Assembly (NCBI RefSeq): GCF_004343585.1
Contig: NZ_SLYW01000003.1
Coordinates: forward strand, 806,001 to 870,000
DNA length: 64,000 nt
Reading direction: 5' to 3'
DNA from: Neorhizobium sp. JUb45
GTDB taxonomy: Bacteria > Pseudomonadota > Alphaproteobacteria > Rhizobiales > Rhizobiaceae
Of the stretch, positions 53,501-61,154 are shown piece after piece. Below the pieces are notes generated by a model. It made no database searches. It worked only from the letters and a program-made list of their open reading frames with translations, and was not told where the DNA came from. Both the position numbers and the translations under genes were made by a program. Each line of letters begins with the position of its first letter. Positions within the stretch are counted from its first letter, which is position 1.

Positions 53501-54413
53501 CCTGGGCGGTCGACAGAACGGTTGCAACCTTGGTCTTGTCGATGGCAGCCAGAACGTCGGTGCCGAGGCCGGAAATCGCCTTTGCGCTGACGGCAGAAAT
53601 CTGTGCTTCGGTCAGGTCGCCGCTGGCGAACCCGCCTAGCTGCTTTGCGTTAAGCAGACCGATCTGCGTTGGTTCGAACTTCTTTGTCTCTGTGTCGGTC
53701 ATTCCCGTCAGCTGACCGGCGGTCAGGCCGGTGATGGCCTTGGCACTGATCTTGGTGACATCAATCTTGGCGAGCTGTTCGTTGCTCAGTACCGAAACCT
53801 GCGATGACGTCAGTGCTGCCACCTGGCCGTCGCCAGTGAGCTTTTCAAACTGGGCGGCCGTCAGCGCCTTGACCTGGTTGAGGCTGAAGCTGGCAATCTG
53901 TGCCGGCTTGAGAGCAGCCAGATCATCGTCGCCGAGCGCGGCGACTGCGTCTGTTGCGAGGCCCGATATGGCCTTGGCGCTGATGGCGCCGATTTCGTCA
54001 GCCGTGAATTTTCCAATGTCGCCCGCGCTGAGGCCGCTGATCTGGGCTGCGCTAAGCGATGCGATCTGTGTGGCGTCGAGCGCGGTGACCTGATCTTCGC
54101 TCAATGCGCTCATCTGCGTAGACGATAGCGCAGCGATCTGTGCCGTCGAGAAGAGGGCAATCTTGCTGTCGTCGATGGCAGCAATCTGTTCTGCCTTGAG
54201 GCCGACAATCGACTTGGCCGAAATCGCCTTCAACTGTTCGTCGCTCAATACATCGACGTGGTCAGCACTGATGGCGCCGATCTGAGCCGAGCTCAAAACC
54301 TTCACCTGCGCTTCGGTCAGCGCTTTCACATCATCTTCTTTGAGGGTGGCGATGGTCGCAGTCGACAGCTTCTGGATCTGAGCCGTCGAAAAGGAAGAGA
54401 TAATCGATGTCAT
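50502..54413 (-). CDS. Giant octapeptide-repeat protein, 1303 residues, function unknown
   Basis: The protein can be cut without remainder into 167 short units, nearly all octapeptides of the form [ST]-x-x-Q-[IV]-x-x-[LIM] (for example STAQIAAL, SSTQMSAL). Residues 1-209 are plain octads. Residues 210-1184 hold seven higher-order modules: six of exactly 131 residues (17 units, with 5-residue units such as DVTKI and ASGDL at fixed places and a 9-residue unit) and one of 189. Residues 1185-1303 are a cap ending IAAYQVA. I saw no Cys or Trp and essentially a single Arg and Tyr. No signal peptide, membrane segment or RTX repeat. Ser/Thr-x-x-Gln looks like a helix N-cap, so a solenoid of short helices is possible. 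Large repeat adhesins or structural proteins come to mind; no family is recognised. Confidence 0.9.
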   Translation of the reverse strand: MTSIISSFSTAQIQKLSTATIATLKEDDVKALTEAQVKVLSSAQIGAISADHVDVLSDEQLKAISAKSIVGLKAEQIAAIDDSKIALFSTAQIAALSSTQMSALSEDQVTALDATQIASLSAAQISGLSAGDIGKFTADEIGAISAKAISGLATDAVAALGDDDLAALKPAQIASFSLNQVKALTAAQFEKLTGDGQVAALTSSQVSVLSNEQLAKIDVTKISAKAITGLTAGQLTGMTDTETKKFEPTQIGLLNAKQLGGFASGDLTEAQISAVSAKAISGLGTDVLAAIDKTKVATVLSTAQVAALGANQVKALTADQIDELSADQVGVLGSTQVAAMTTAQIEKLDVAKLSAKAVPGLTSAQIGAMSDTQTKSLVDTQLGALTAKQVAGFAAGDIDSANISKISTKAVSGLSAEFIAGITAADIPTALSTGQVAALGTNQIKALTAAQAEKLSAEQIGALSATQVGALSNEQLAKIDVTKISAKAITGLTAGQLTGMTDTETKKFEPTQIGLLNAKQLGGFASGDLTEAQISAVSAKAISGLGTDVLAAIDKTKVATVLSTAQVAALGANQVKALTADQIDELSADQVGVLGSTQVAAMTTAQIEKLDVAKLSAKAVSGLTSTQIGAMSDTQTKSLVDAQLGALTAKQVAGFVTGDLDAANIAKISTKAVSGLTAEFIAGIAAASIPTALTDGQVAALGANQIKALTDAQAEKLTTGQIGALSATQLGAFSEAALAKIDVTALSAKAVAGLSKAQVGALSDDQVEDLTAGQIASLSADQLSGFTGADIGKFADDEITAISAKAISGLSLEAVAALDDGQIAALQPAQITAMSAKQIGSLTADQFSKLGDTQIAAIDAKAISSILPAAITALTDTQLGALKPAQITALSNAQIDGLSDTQIGKLTETQLGALSSTQVAGLSDAQLAKVDLTKLSTKAIPGLTAEQFGNMGATQLATLTDTLMGSLTSKQIGAFADGDLTEAQISKISAKEITGLSTDIISKIAADDIDDAFTAAQVSALSTNQIKSLTDAQIEKLSDTQLAALTSTQVAVLSDEQVAKLSVQKLSTKATAGLTTAQISALSETQTKAITTAQIATLTAKQLGGFQTAAELTDDQIGAISTKAISGLSDTVVGGLGTTQIAKLSAGQVAALSTNQVKSLSTASIKALDDTQLGALTANQVGALSNDQIKELDTGDIAKLSNKAVVGLTADQIANMTLTQVAELTTGQIGVLSTAQIAGLATDAIKQFTADEIAAINTKAIGGLSVEDIASLGKTRLGELTEKQLAAMDNKQVEAVIAAYQVA
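52215..53000 (-). repeat. 786-bp tandem duplication within the octapeptide gene, second copy (modules 3-4)
   Basis: Encodes residues 472-733. Nearly identical, at DNA level over long stretches, to 53001-53786, with an exact period of 786 bp (262 residues, two 131-residue modules). Differences are scattered substitutions and are commoner towards the end of the unit. Confidence 0.9.
53001..53786 (-). repeat. 786-bp tandem duplication within the octapeptide gene, first copy (modules 1-2)
   Basis: Encodes residues 210-471. Close DNA identity to the adjacent copy implies recent unequal crossing-over or slippage, and suggests module number can vary between strains. Confidence 0.9.
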
Positions 54414-55143
54414 TTTGCGGGCCTATACTTGTTTCTTCGACGTTGAACTTTACCGAAACAGAAACATCGATAGTGACGGCAGTAAAATGCGAAAGACACA
54501 GGCAGCCGTGCCCGCGTATCTGCATTCTGCTTGGTGTCGATGCATTGCGTTGCGAAGTTTCTGGCGGACGGAAGTAGATTGAAACATGGCTCGCCCGAGC
54601 CGAGGCGCTGGAAGGACATCATGTTCAGGCGTGTTGGACACCTGTTCCAGTCGCGTTCATGCAAAAGAATCCCACCAAACAATAGGGTTTGAATTCTTTT
54701 CCGGCATATTGTTTGTTCACACAGTTCAGCCGGTGATTCTGAAGATATTGGCCCTCAATTAATTTTGGATTAAAAGAAAAAGTGATTATTCGTCATGGGC
54801 GACGATGATGTTGTGTTTCATGACTGATCATGACAGCTAAAAACATGAATTTGTTATGCTATCGGTGCCAAGGATGGCCGAATGTGTTCTCCATCCGCCC
54901 GATATTAACCAAGTTAGACGTGTCTGAAGCGATTTTTAACGGATTTTATCAATATACCAATGGGCTATCCCGCTATCCATGCCGGGTATCTTAGTAAGCA
55001 TTAATATATTATTTGATCTAAACTTCATTTTTATGCATTAACCAATGGGGCGCAAAAACGACAGGGTTAACATCGCTGTGCTCGTGGCTTAGAGGTGATT
55101 ACTGCGGGACGTCGATATTCAAATGAGATGAAGGAGATGGCGC
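54414..55143. other. AT-rich intergenic region upstream of the octapeptide-repeat gene
   Basis: About 730 bp without a credible gene, markedly AT-rich from 54660 to 55080, unlike the rest of the window. It contains TCATGAC direct repeats (around 54818-54834), AAAAGAAT/ATTCTTTT complementary arms (around 54663-54700), and runs such as TTAATATATTATTTGATC. It should hold the promoters of the repeat gene and the cupin gene, and its composition suits binding by a silencing-type regulator such as MucR/Ros; that is inference. No tRNA or known riboswitch seen. Confidence 0.5.
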
Positions 55144-55644
55144 ATGGCGGATGACCACCACCATCATCACGACGATGATCACTGGAAACACAATGGCGTG
55201 CGCGTCATCAAGGGTGATCAACTCGACGACAATACAGCGCAGACACCCGGCATGTACCGGCAGGCGGCGATCAACCATGCGCGTGTCGGCGCACAGAAGA
55301 TCTGGGCTGGGAAGGTGGCGATCGAACCGAATGCCAAGACCGGCGTGCACCATCACGGCGCGCTGGAAAGCGTCATCTTTGTCGTACGCGGCAAGGCGCG
55401 TATGCGCTGGGGCGACAAGCTGGAATATGTCGCCGAGGCCGGCCCCGGTGACTTCATTTTCGTGCCACCCTATGTGCCGCATCAGGAAATCAATGCCGAC
55501 CCGGACAACGTGCTGGAATGCGTGTTGGTGCGCTCCGACAACGAGGCGGTGGTCGTTAATATCACCGATGTGGATCCGGTCGAGAAACCGGAAGCGGTCT
55601 ATTGGGTGGACCCGATCCACAAGCATCCGGGGGCGCCGGAGTAA
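55144..55644 (+). CDS. Cupin-domain protein with His/Asp-rich N terminus
   Basis: 166 residues. After MADDHHHHHDDDHW, an obvious metal-binding cluster, comes a single cupin barrel: GVHHHGALESVIFVVRGKARMRWG (motif 1 with His-x-His and Glu) and GDFIFVPPYVPHQEIN (motif 2 with His). Metal-dependent small-molecule binding or catalysis is likely, substrate unknown. Preceded by GAAGGAGATGG. Monocistronic, with a terminator shared with the convergent gene. Confidence 0.85.
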   Translation: MADDHHHHHDDDHWKHNGVRVIKGDQLDDNTAQTPGMYRQAAINHARVGAQKIWAGKVAIEPNAKTGVHHHGALESVIFVVRGKARMRWGDKLEYVAEAGPGDFIFVPPYVPHQEINADPDNVLECVLVRSDNEAVVVNITDVDPVEKPEAVYWVDPIHKHPGAPE

Positions 55645-55658
55645 AAGCATCCGCCGAC

Positions 55659-55681
55659 AGGCCGCCCCGGACGGGCGGCCT
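55659..55681. terminator. Bidirectional terminator between the cupin and idonate dehydrogenase genes
   Basis: AGGCCGCCC (55659-55667) pairs with GGGCGGCCT (55673-55681) around a 5-base loop, between convergent stop codons. Confidence 0.75.
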
Positions 55682-55694
55682 TCGAGCGTGAAAC

Positions 55695-56726
55695 TCAGAA
55701 GGTGAGGTGCACTTTCATCGATTTCGTGCGGTCGCTGGCAAGATCGAATGCCTCGACCGCGCGGTCCATCGGGATCTGGGCCGACAGGAGCGGCCGCACG
55801 TCGATGCGCCGGTCGGAAATCAGCTTTGCCGCAAGAGCGAATTCGGCATCGAAGCGAAACGTGCCGCGCACCACCAGTTCCTTGGTAACGATGGCACTGA
55901 TGGGCAGAGTGACGTCATTGCCCATGCCGACGGCGACGATCGTTCCGCGCGGGCGAACCACCTTCAGCAGGCCTGCCAGAACCGGGCCGCTGCCCGAGCA
56001 TTCGAAAGCAACGTGGATCTGGCCCTTGCCTTCAGCATAGGGTGTCAGCCCGTCCGGCTGTTCGGCGACATTGATGACCGTGTCGGCACCGATGGATTTT
56101 GCGATTGCTAGCGCGGAGTTGGAAATGTCGGTGGCGATGATCTCGCTGGCGCCGGCGAAACGGGCGGCCAGAATGGTCAGGCAGCCGATCGTGCCGGTGC
56201 CGGTGATCAGGACACGTTTGCCGACCAGCGATCCCGCCTGTTCGATGGCATGCAGGCACACTGCCAGCGGTTCGCAGCAGGCGGCCTCCTCGAATGGTGT
56301 GTCGGGGCCGACCGGCACGGCCTGATCGGCCTCGACGACGATTTCCTCGCGAAACAGGCCCTGCACATGCGGAAAACGCATGGCCGAACCGTTGAACCGC
56401 ATTTCCATGGCGTGCTGCCGTTGGCCCTCGCGCATGAATTCGCAATCACCCTGCGGACGGCTGGGATTGATGGCAACGCGCTGCCCGACCGTCACATGGG
56501 TTACGCCTTCACCGACCGCCGCGATCTCGCCGGAAGCCTCGTGACCCAGGATCATCGGTTCGCGAACCCGCACCGTGCCAAATCCGGCATGATGATAATA
56601 ATGCAGATCGGAGCCACAGATGCCGCCGGCCTTGAGGCGAATGCGGACTTCGCCGGGACCGGGTTCGCCGACATCGCGCTCCTCGATCCTGAGATCATGT
56701 TCCTTGTGAATGACGACGGCTTTCAT
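55695..56726 (-). CDS. L-idonate 5-dehydrogenase-like zinc alcohol dehydrogenase
   Basis: 343 residues, medium-chain dehydrogenase similar to L-idonate 5-dehydrogenases: GGICGSDLHYYHHAGFG, GHEASGE and CCEPLAVCLHA supply the catalytic zinc site, and ITGTGTIGCL the nucleotide site. The structural zinc lobe is degraded: at the four cysteine positions (92, 95, 98, 106) it has Gln, Cys, Met and Ala. It lies downstream of the galactonate dehydratase gene on the same strand, 226 bp away, and probably oxidises a related sugar acid. Confidence 0.8.
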   Translation of the reverse strand: MKAVVIHKEHDLRIEERDVGEPGPGEVRIRLKAGGICGSDLHYYHHAGFGTVRVREPMILGHEASGEIAAVGEGVTHVTVGQRVAINPSRPQGDCEFMREGQRQHAMEMRFNGSAMRFPHVQGLFREEIVVEADQAVPVGPDTPFEEAACCEPLAVCLHAIEQAGSLVGKRVLITGTGTIGCLTILAARFAGASEIIATDISNSALAIAKSIGADTVINVAEQPDGLTPYAEGKGQIHVAFECSGSGPVLAGLLKVVRPRGTIVAVGMGNDVTLPISAIVTKELVVRGTFRFDAEFALAAKLISDRRIDVRPLLSAQIPMDRAVEAFDLASDRTKSMKVHLTF

Positions 56727-56952
56727 GGACGATCCTTGAGAGGGTGGCGATGGGTGAGGGTGTCAGCGCGACGGGCCAAGGCCACGGGTCGGGAACAGTT
56801 TCCGGCGTCACGACAAAAGCGGCGTAACACATCCGCCGCATCAACATCCTTCATCGAACCCTCCCAAAGGTCTCGGCCAGACGGCCATTCCGTAAAATGC
56901 ATATGTCGGCCAGCCTCCTCGCTGTCCGACAATGCCATGTTATGCCGTTATC

Positions 56953-58101
56953 TCACCATTCGGCAACACTGCCATCCTCATGGCGCCAGATCGGATTGCG
57001 CCAGCGATGGCCTTCCTTGGCGCGTTCGATCACATATTGCTCGTCCACCTCGATACCAAGCCCCGGCCCCTGCGGAATGCTGACAAAACCGTCGGCATAA
57101 TGAAACACTTCCTTGTTGGAGATGTAATCGAGGATGTCGTTGCCCTTGTTGTAATGGATGCCGAGGCTCTGCTCCTGAATGAAGGCATTGTGGCTGACGG
57201 CATCGACCTGCAGGCAGGCGGCAAGCGCGATCGGCCCCAGCGGGCAATGCGGCGCAAGTGCCACGTCATAGGCCTCCGCCATCGCCGCGATCTTGCGGCA
57301 TTCGGTGATGCCGCCGGCATGCGAAAGGTCAGGCTGGATGATATCGACATAACCGTCCGACAGAACCTGCTTGAAATCCCAGCGGGAGAAGAGGCGTTCG
57401 CCGAGCGCGATCGGTGTCGAGCAATGGTTGGCGATTTCCTTCAGCGTCTCGCGGTTTTCGGAAAGCACCGGCTCCTCGATGAACATCAGCTTGTATGGCT
57501 CGAGTTCCTTGGCGAGAACCTTGGCCATCGGCTTGTGCACCCGGCCGTGGAAATCGACGCCGATGCCGATATGCGGGCCGACAGCTTCGCGGATGATGGC
57601 GATGGTTTCGATGGCCTTGTCGACCTTTTCGTTGGTATCGACGATCTGCATTTCCTCGCAGCCGTTGAGCTTGATCGCCTTGAAGCCGCGCGCGACGACG
57701 TCCCTGGCATTGTTGGCGACGTCGGACGGCCGGTCGCCGCCGATCCACGAATAAACCTTGATGCGGTCGCGCACCTGACCGCCGAGCAGGGAATGGATCG
57801 GCTGGCCAAGCGCCTTGCCCTTGATATCCCACAGCGCCTGGTCGATGCCGGCGATAGCCGACATATGAACGGCGCCACCACGGTAAAAGCCGCCGCGATA
57901 CATGACCTGCCAGTGGTCCTCGATCAGAAACGGATCCTTACCGATCAGGTAATCTTCGAGCTCGTGAACGGCGGCCTGAACGGTGAGGGCACGGCCTTCG
58001 ACAACCGGTTCGCCCCAGCCGAAAATGCCCTCATCCGTCTCGATTTTCAGGAACAGCCAGCGCGGCGGCACGATGTAGGTGGTGAGCTTGGTGATTTTCA
58101 T
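56953..58101 (-). CDS. dgoD: D-galactonate dehydratase
   Basis: 382 residues, exactly the E. coli DgoD length, and closely similar to it at the C terminus ([13 protein letters not shown] ... [11 protein letters not shown]). Enolase superfamily with metal and acid-base residues in [13 protein letters not shown] (Asp, His), FIEEPVL (Glu), [11 protein letters not shown] (Glu) and [14 protein letters not shown] (His). Dehydrates D-galactonate to 2-keto-3-deoxy-D-galactonate. ATG 58101; a long dyad lies about 170 bp upstream. Confidence 0.92.
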   Translation of the reverse strand: MKITKLTTYIVPPRWLFLKIETDEGIFGWGEPVVEGRALTVQAAVHELEDYLIGKDPFLIEDHWQVMYRGGFYRGGAVHMSAIAGIDQALWDIKGKALGQPIHSLLGGQVRDRIKVYSWIGGDRPSDVANNARDVVARGFKAIKLNGCEEMQIVDTNEKVDKAIETIAIIREAVGPHIGIGVDFHGRVHKPMAKVLAKELEPYKLMFIEEPVLSENRETLKEIANHCSTPIALGERLFSRWDFKQVLSDGYVDIIQPDLSHAGGITECRKIAAMAEAYDVALAPHCPLGPIALAACLQVDAVSHNAFIQEQSLGIHYNKGNDILDYISNKEVFHYADGFVSIPQGPGLGIEVDEQYVIERAKEGHRWRNPIWRHEDGSVAEW

Positions 58102-58269
58102 GCGTCTATACCCATTTGCCCGGCCGGCGCCGGATTTCTGCATGCGTCTGCGGCCGTGTTGCGGCGTGCCGGATCGTTGGAGATCGTCACGGAGCCTGCA
58201 ACGCTGCAGGATTTCAATTGCCTCTCCCGCTGCCGACATCTTCGATGTCAGCGGAGGCGAAGCTAAATA

Positions 58270-58300
58270 AATCATACTTATTGTCAAACTAAATATGATT
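58270..58300. promoter_or_regulatory. Operator-like dyad upstream of dgoD
   Basis: Left arm AATCATACTTA (58270-58280), right arm TAAATATGATT (58290-58300), complementary at 10 of 11 positions around TTGTCAAAC. The minus strand has TTGACA in the centre, a possible -35 element. Regulator unknown. Confidence 0.5.
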
Positions 58301-58355
58301 TTTTGCCGCAGCTTTATCGAGGGTCTCTCCTGCAAGCCGCAAACCTATTCAGCAC

Positions 58356-58385
58356 AAAAAAACCGCGCCCCGAGACAGGGCGCGG
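58356..58385 (-). terminator. Rho-independent terminator of uxaC
   Basis: On the minus strand CCGCGCCC pairs with GGGCGCGG (58363-58370 and 58378-58385), followed by seven T (58362-58356). Strong classical terminator. Confidence 0.88.
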
Positions 58386-58410
58386 CTGCAGGTCTGGACT
58401 GTTTACGCGA

Positions 58411-59829
58411 TCACAGCTTGTAAGCTGTCTTCGCCAGGTTATAGGCCAGTTCCCAGGCCAGTTCGTGGGCGTCGTCGATCTCCAGACGATGCTCGGCCAC
58501 CAGTCGCGCAAGGAAACCGCAATCGATACGGCGCGCCACGTCATGGCGGGCAGGGATGGACAGGAAGGCGCGGGTGTCGTCGTTGAAGCCGACCGTGTTG
58601 TAGAAACCGGCCGTTTCCGTCGTCTGCTCGCGGTAGCGGCGGATGCCTTCGGGGCTGTCATGGAACCACCAGGCCGGGCCGAGGCGCAGCGCCGGATAAT
58701 GGCCCGCCAGCGGTGCCAGTTCGCGGGCATAGGCGGTTTCGTCCAGCGTGAACAGGATGACGGTGAGGCGCGGGTCGTTGCCGAAACGGTCGAGCAATGG
58801 CTTCAAATTGCCGACATAGTCGGTTGCCTTCGGAATGTCGGCGCCCTTGTCCTTGCCGTATCGGGCAAAGATCTGGTGGTTGTGATCGCGGAATGCACCG
58901 GGATGGATCTGCATGACCAGACCGTCGACAACGCTCATCTTGGCCATTTCCGTCAGCATCTGGCCACGGAAGGTTTCGGCATCGGCGGTAGAAACCGCGC
59001 CGCTGATGACCCGCTGGTAAAGTGACGCGGCATCTTCATCGGAAAGGTTTTCGGTACGGGCCGTTGCATGGCCGTGGTCTGTCGACGTGGCGCCGGCCAC
59101 CTCCTTGAAATACTGGCGGCGGTTCTGCAGGGCGCCCAGGTAACCGGCGAAACTGGAAACGTTGCCGCCGGTAATGCGGCCGAGTTCCGCGACATTTTTC
59201 GCAAAATTCGGGAATTCCGGATCAACAACCGGGTCGGGACGGAATGCCGAGACGACGCGGCCCTTCCACCCACTCTCACCCAGTTTGCGATGGTGGCGCA
59301 AATCGTCGAGCGGGCTTTCCGTGGTGGCGATCACCTCGATGTTGAAACGCTCGTAAAGTGCGCGCGGCAGGAATTCGGGGCGCTGAAGTGCTTCGGAAAT
59401 GTGGTCATAGAAGCGGTCGGCGCTTTCCGCAGTCAGCCGTTCCTTGATGCCGAACACCTCGGTGAAGGCATGGGCCAGCCAGATCCAGGACGGCGTGCCG
59501 CGGAACAGGTGAAAATTCTCGGCAAAGATGCGCCAGATCTTGCGCTTGTCAGTCTCCACTTCCGTGCCGTCTATGGTCGGAATGCCGAGGCTTTCGAGCC
59601 GGATTCCCTGGCTGTAGAGCATGCGGTGGACATAGTGGTCGGGAACGATGAAGAGGCTGGAAGGATCGCCGAACGGCGCATTGTCTGCAAACCAGGAAGG
59701 TTCCGTATGGCCATGCGGGCTGACGATCGGCAGGTCGGCAACCTTGGCGTAAAGGCTGCGGGCAATATCCCGCGTGGCGGGCGCATCGGGAAAAAGCCGA
59801 TCCGGATGAAGTGAAAACGTGTTGGTCAT
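58411..59829 (-). CDS. uxaC: Uronate (glucuronate/galacturonate) isomerase
   Basis: 472 residues, full family length. Amidohydrolase-superfamily TIM barrel with IVSPHGHTEPSWFADN near 34-49 (His-x-His metal ligands), and a C-terminal ending FLARLVAEHRLEIDDAHELAWELAYNLAKTAY. Converts D-galacturonate to D-tagaturonate and D-glucuronate to D-fructuronate. It follows the pectin hydrolases on the same strand, about 200 bp away, and its product is the substrate of the uxaB-like and uxaA genes at 41.8-45.5 kb. Confidence 0.95.
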   Translation of the reverse strand: MTNTFSLHPDRLFPDAPATRDIARSLYAKVADLPIVSPHGHTEPSWFADNAPFGDPSSLFIVPDHYVHRMLYSQGIRLESLGIPTIDGTEVETDKRKIWRIFAENFHLFRGTPSWIWLAHAFTEVFGIKERLTAESADRFYDHISEALQRPEFLPRALYERFNIEVIATTESPLDDLRHHRKLGESGWKGRVVSAFRPDPVVDPEFPNFAKNVAELGRITGGNVSSFAGYLGALQNRRQYFKEVAGATSTDHGHATARTENLSDEDAASLYQRVISGAVSTADAETFRGQMLTEMAKMSVVDGLVMQIHPGAFRDHNHQIFARYGKDKGADIPKATDYVGNLKPLLDRFGNDPRLTVILFTLDETAYARELAPLAGHYPALRLGPAWWFHDSPEGIRRYREQTTETAGFYNTVGFNDDTRAFLSIPARHDVARRIDCGFLARLVAEHRLEIDDAHELAWELAYNLAKTAYKL

Positions 59830-60026
59830 TCGATACCCTTTCTAGACATGCCCCGCCTCCCATGGCTGTGCATTCCGTGATGCTGTCTCCGGCGCGTGGC
59901 TTTGTGTCGTGTGGTGACGATCAAAATCCATTCGCCGGCAAGGCTCAGTGGATGTCGTGCCGCGCGCGAGCCTCCAAGGCGCGAAACACGAATCTCAGTG
60001 GTGGTCCCGCTTGGCGGGATGCCGCG

Positions 60027-61154
60027 TCAGTTAGATGCCAAGTGCCGTACAGGTGCAACCTGATCTTTGAGCGACAAAATGACTTGCGCATACGCCATCA
60101 TGAAAGGGCCCACGCCCTTGGCATCGTCGGACACGACCTCTTCAACGAGGTAATATTCCGGTGAACCATCACGGTAGCGTCCATTGAACGGCCCGAGACC
60201 GGCGACCTGGCAAATGCCGGTGAGGCGGGTTTCGCCGTCCTCATCGATGAGCCGCGTATCGGCCAGTGCATCGACTGCTTTTGCGCCTGCTGCGGTAACA
60301 CGCTGCATGTCCGGTGCATCAAGATGGAGGTCGGTGGCGTAGGAAAGTGCATAGGCAAACATCGCTGAGGCCGAGGTTTCCTCGTAGTTGCCGTCAAGGT
60401 CCGGCGCGTCGAGAACCTGGGGCCAGAGGCCTGACGCCTGCTGTCGGTTCGCGATTGCGGTGAGGATGGTGCCTGTCTGCCTTCGCAGCGCTGCCGTTGC
60501 GTGATCGTCCGGCAGAACCGCCAGAATATCCACCAGCGCCATTGCCTGCCAGCCCATGGCGCGTGCCCAGACTGCCGGCGATTTGCCGGTGGCGGAATCC
60601 GCCCATTTTTCCTTGCGGCTGTCGTCGTAACCGTGAACATGCATGCCGCCGCCGATCGCCGTCAGGGCAAGCGCCGTCGCCATCTGCTGCAATGCGTCGC
60701 TGATCCGCGGTGTTTCACCGGCCGCCATCGCGTATTCCACCTGAAACGGCAGGCCCATGTAGAGGCCATCCAGCCAGACCTGGGAATGATACCGCTTCTT
60801 GTGCCAGTAATTGCCGGCGGGGATGCGCGGATGGGTGTCAAGCTGGGCGATCAGGCGTTTCGCTGCAGCCATGTAACGCGGATCGCCGGTTTCGCGATCA
60901 AGGAACAGCAGGTTGCGACCGGGCAGGATGTTGTCGATATTGAATTCATCCGGCGTGTAACCCGCCAGACTTCCATCCTTGCCGACCTGCGGCGAGATCA
61001 GCCGGATAAGGTGGTCGAACCAGCGTTGCTCGCCGGTTGCCTTGTAGAGCAGTTCCAGCCCACGATAGATGCAGCCGTCCTCATAACACCAGGCGCCGTT
61101 CTTATAGGCTTCGTAGCGGCTGCAGAATTGGTCGAAATATTCGGTGGGTTTCAT
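60027..61154 (-). CDS. Glycoside hydrolase family 105 unsaturated rhamnogalacturonyl hydrolase
   Basis: 375 residues from ATG 61154 ([20 protein letters not shown]). Six-hairpin (alpha/alpha) barrel of the YteR/YesR kind: [44 protein letters not shown] with the catalytic-region Asp, and [22 protein letters not shown]. Removes the unsaturated uronic acid left by lyases from rhamnogalacturonan or related oligosaccharides. No signal peptide, so it works on imported oligosaccharides. Overlaps the GH28 gene by 4 bases. Confidence 0.88.
   Translation of the reverse strand: MKPTEYFDQFCSRYEAYKNGAWCYEDGCIYRGLELLYKATGEQRWFDHLIRLISPQVGKDGSLAGYTPDEFNIDNILPGRNLLFLDRETGDPRYMAAAKRLIAQLDTHPRIPAGNYWHKKRYHSQVWLDGLYMGLPFQVEYAMAAGETPRISDALQQMATALALTAIGGGMHVHGYDDSRKEKWADSATGKSPAVWARAMGWQAMALVDILAVLPDDHATAALRRQTGTILTAIANRQQASGLWPQVLDAPDLDGNYEETSASAMFAYALSYATDLHLDAPDMQRVTAAGAKAVDALADTRLIDEDGETRLTGICQVAGLGPFNGRYRDGSPEYYLVEEVVSDDAKGVGPFMMAYAQVILSLKDQVAPVRHLASN

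Larger units (their letters stand above)
58102..58410. other. Intergenic region between uxaC and dgoD
   Basis: Holds the uxaC terminator (58356-58385) and, after it in the minus direction, an AT-rich dyad at 58270-58300, so dgoD and the idonate dehydrogenase gene are likely transcribed separately from uxaC. Nothing else recognisable. Confidence 0.55.

Noticed and set aside
51664-54093. Regular DNA repeats resembling a CRISPR or satellite array, and plus-strand ORFs across them
   Set aside because: The periodicity is codon-based (24 bases for octapeptides) and open on the minus strand for 1303 codons; the plus-strand ORFs are shadows of the repeats. No constant repeat with unique spacers exists.
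54410-54682. 90-codon minus-strand ORF upstream of the repeat gene
   Set aside because: No ribosome site, AT-rich surroundings and no recognisable features; it overlaps the likely promoter.
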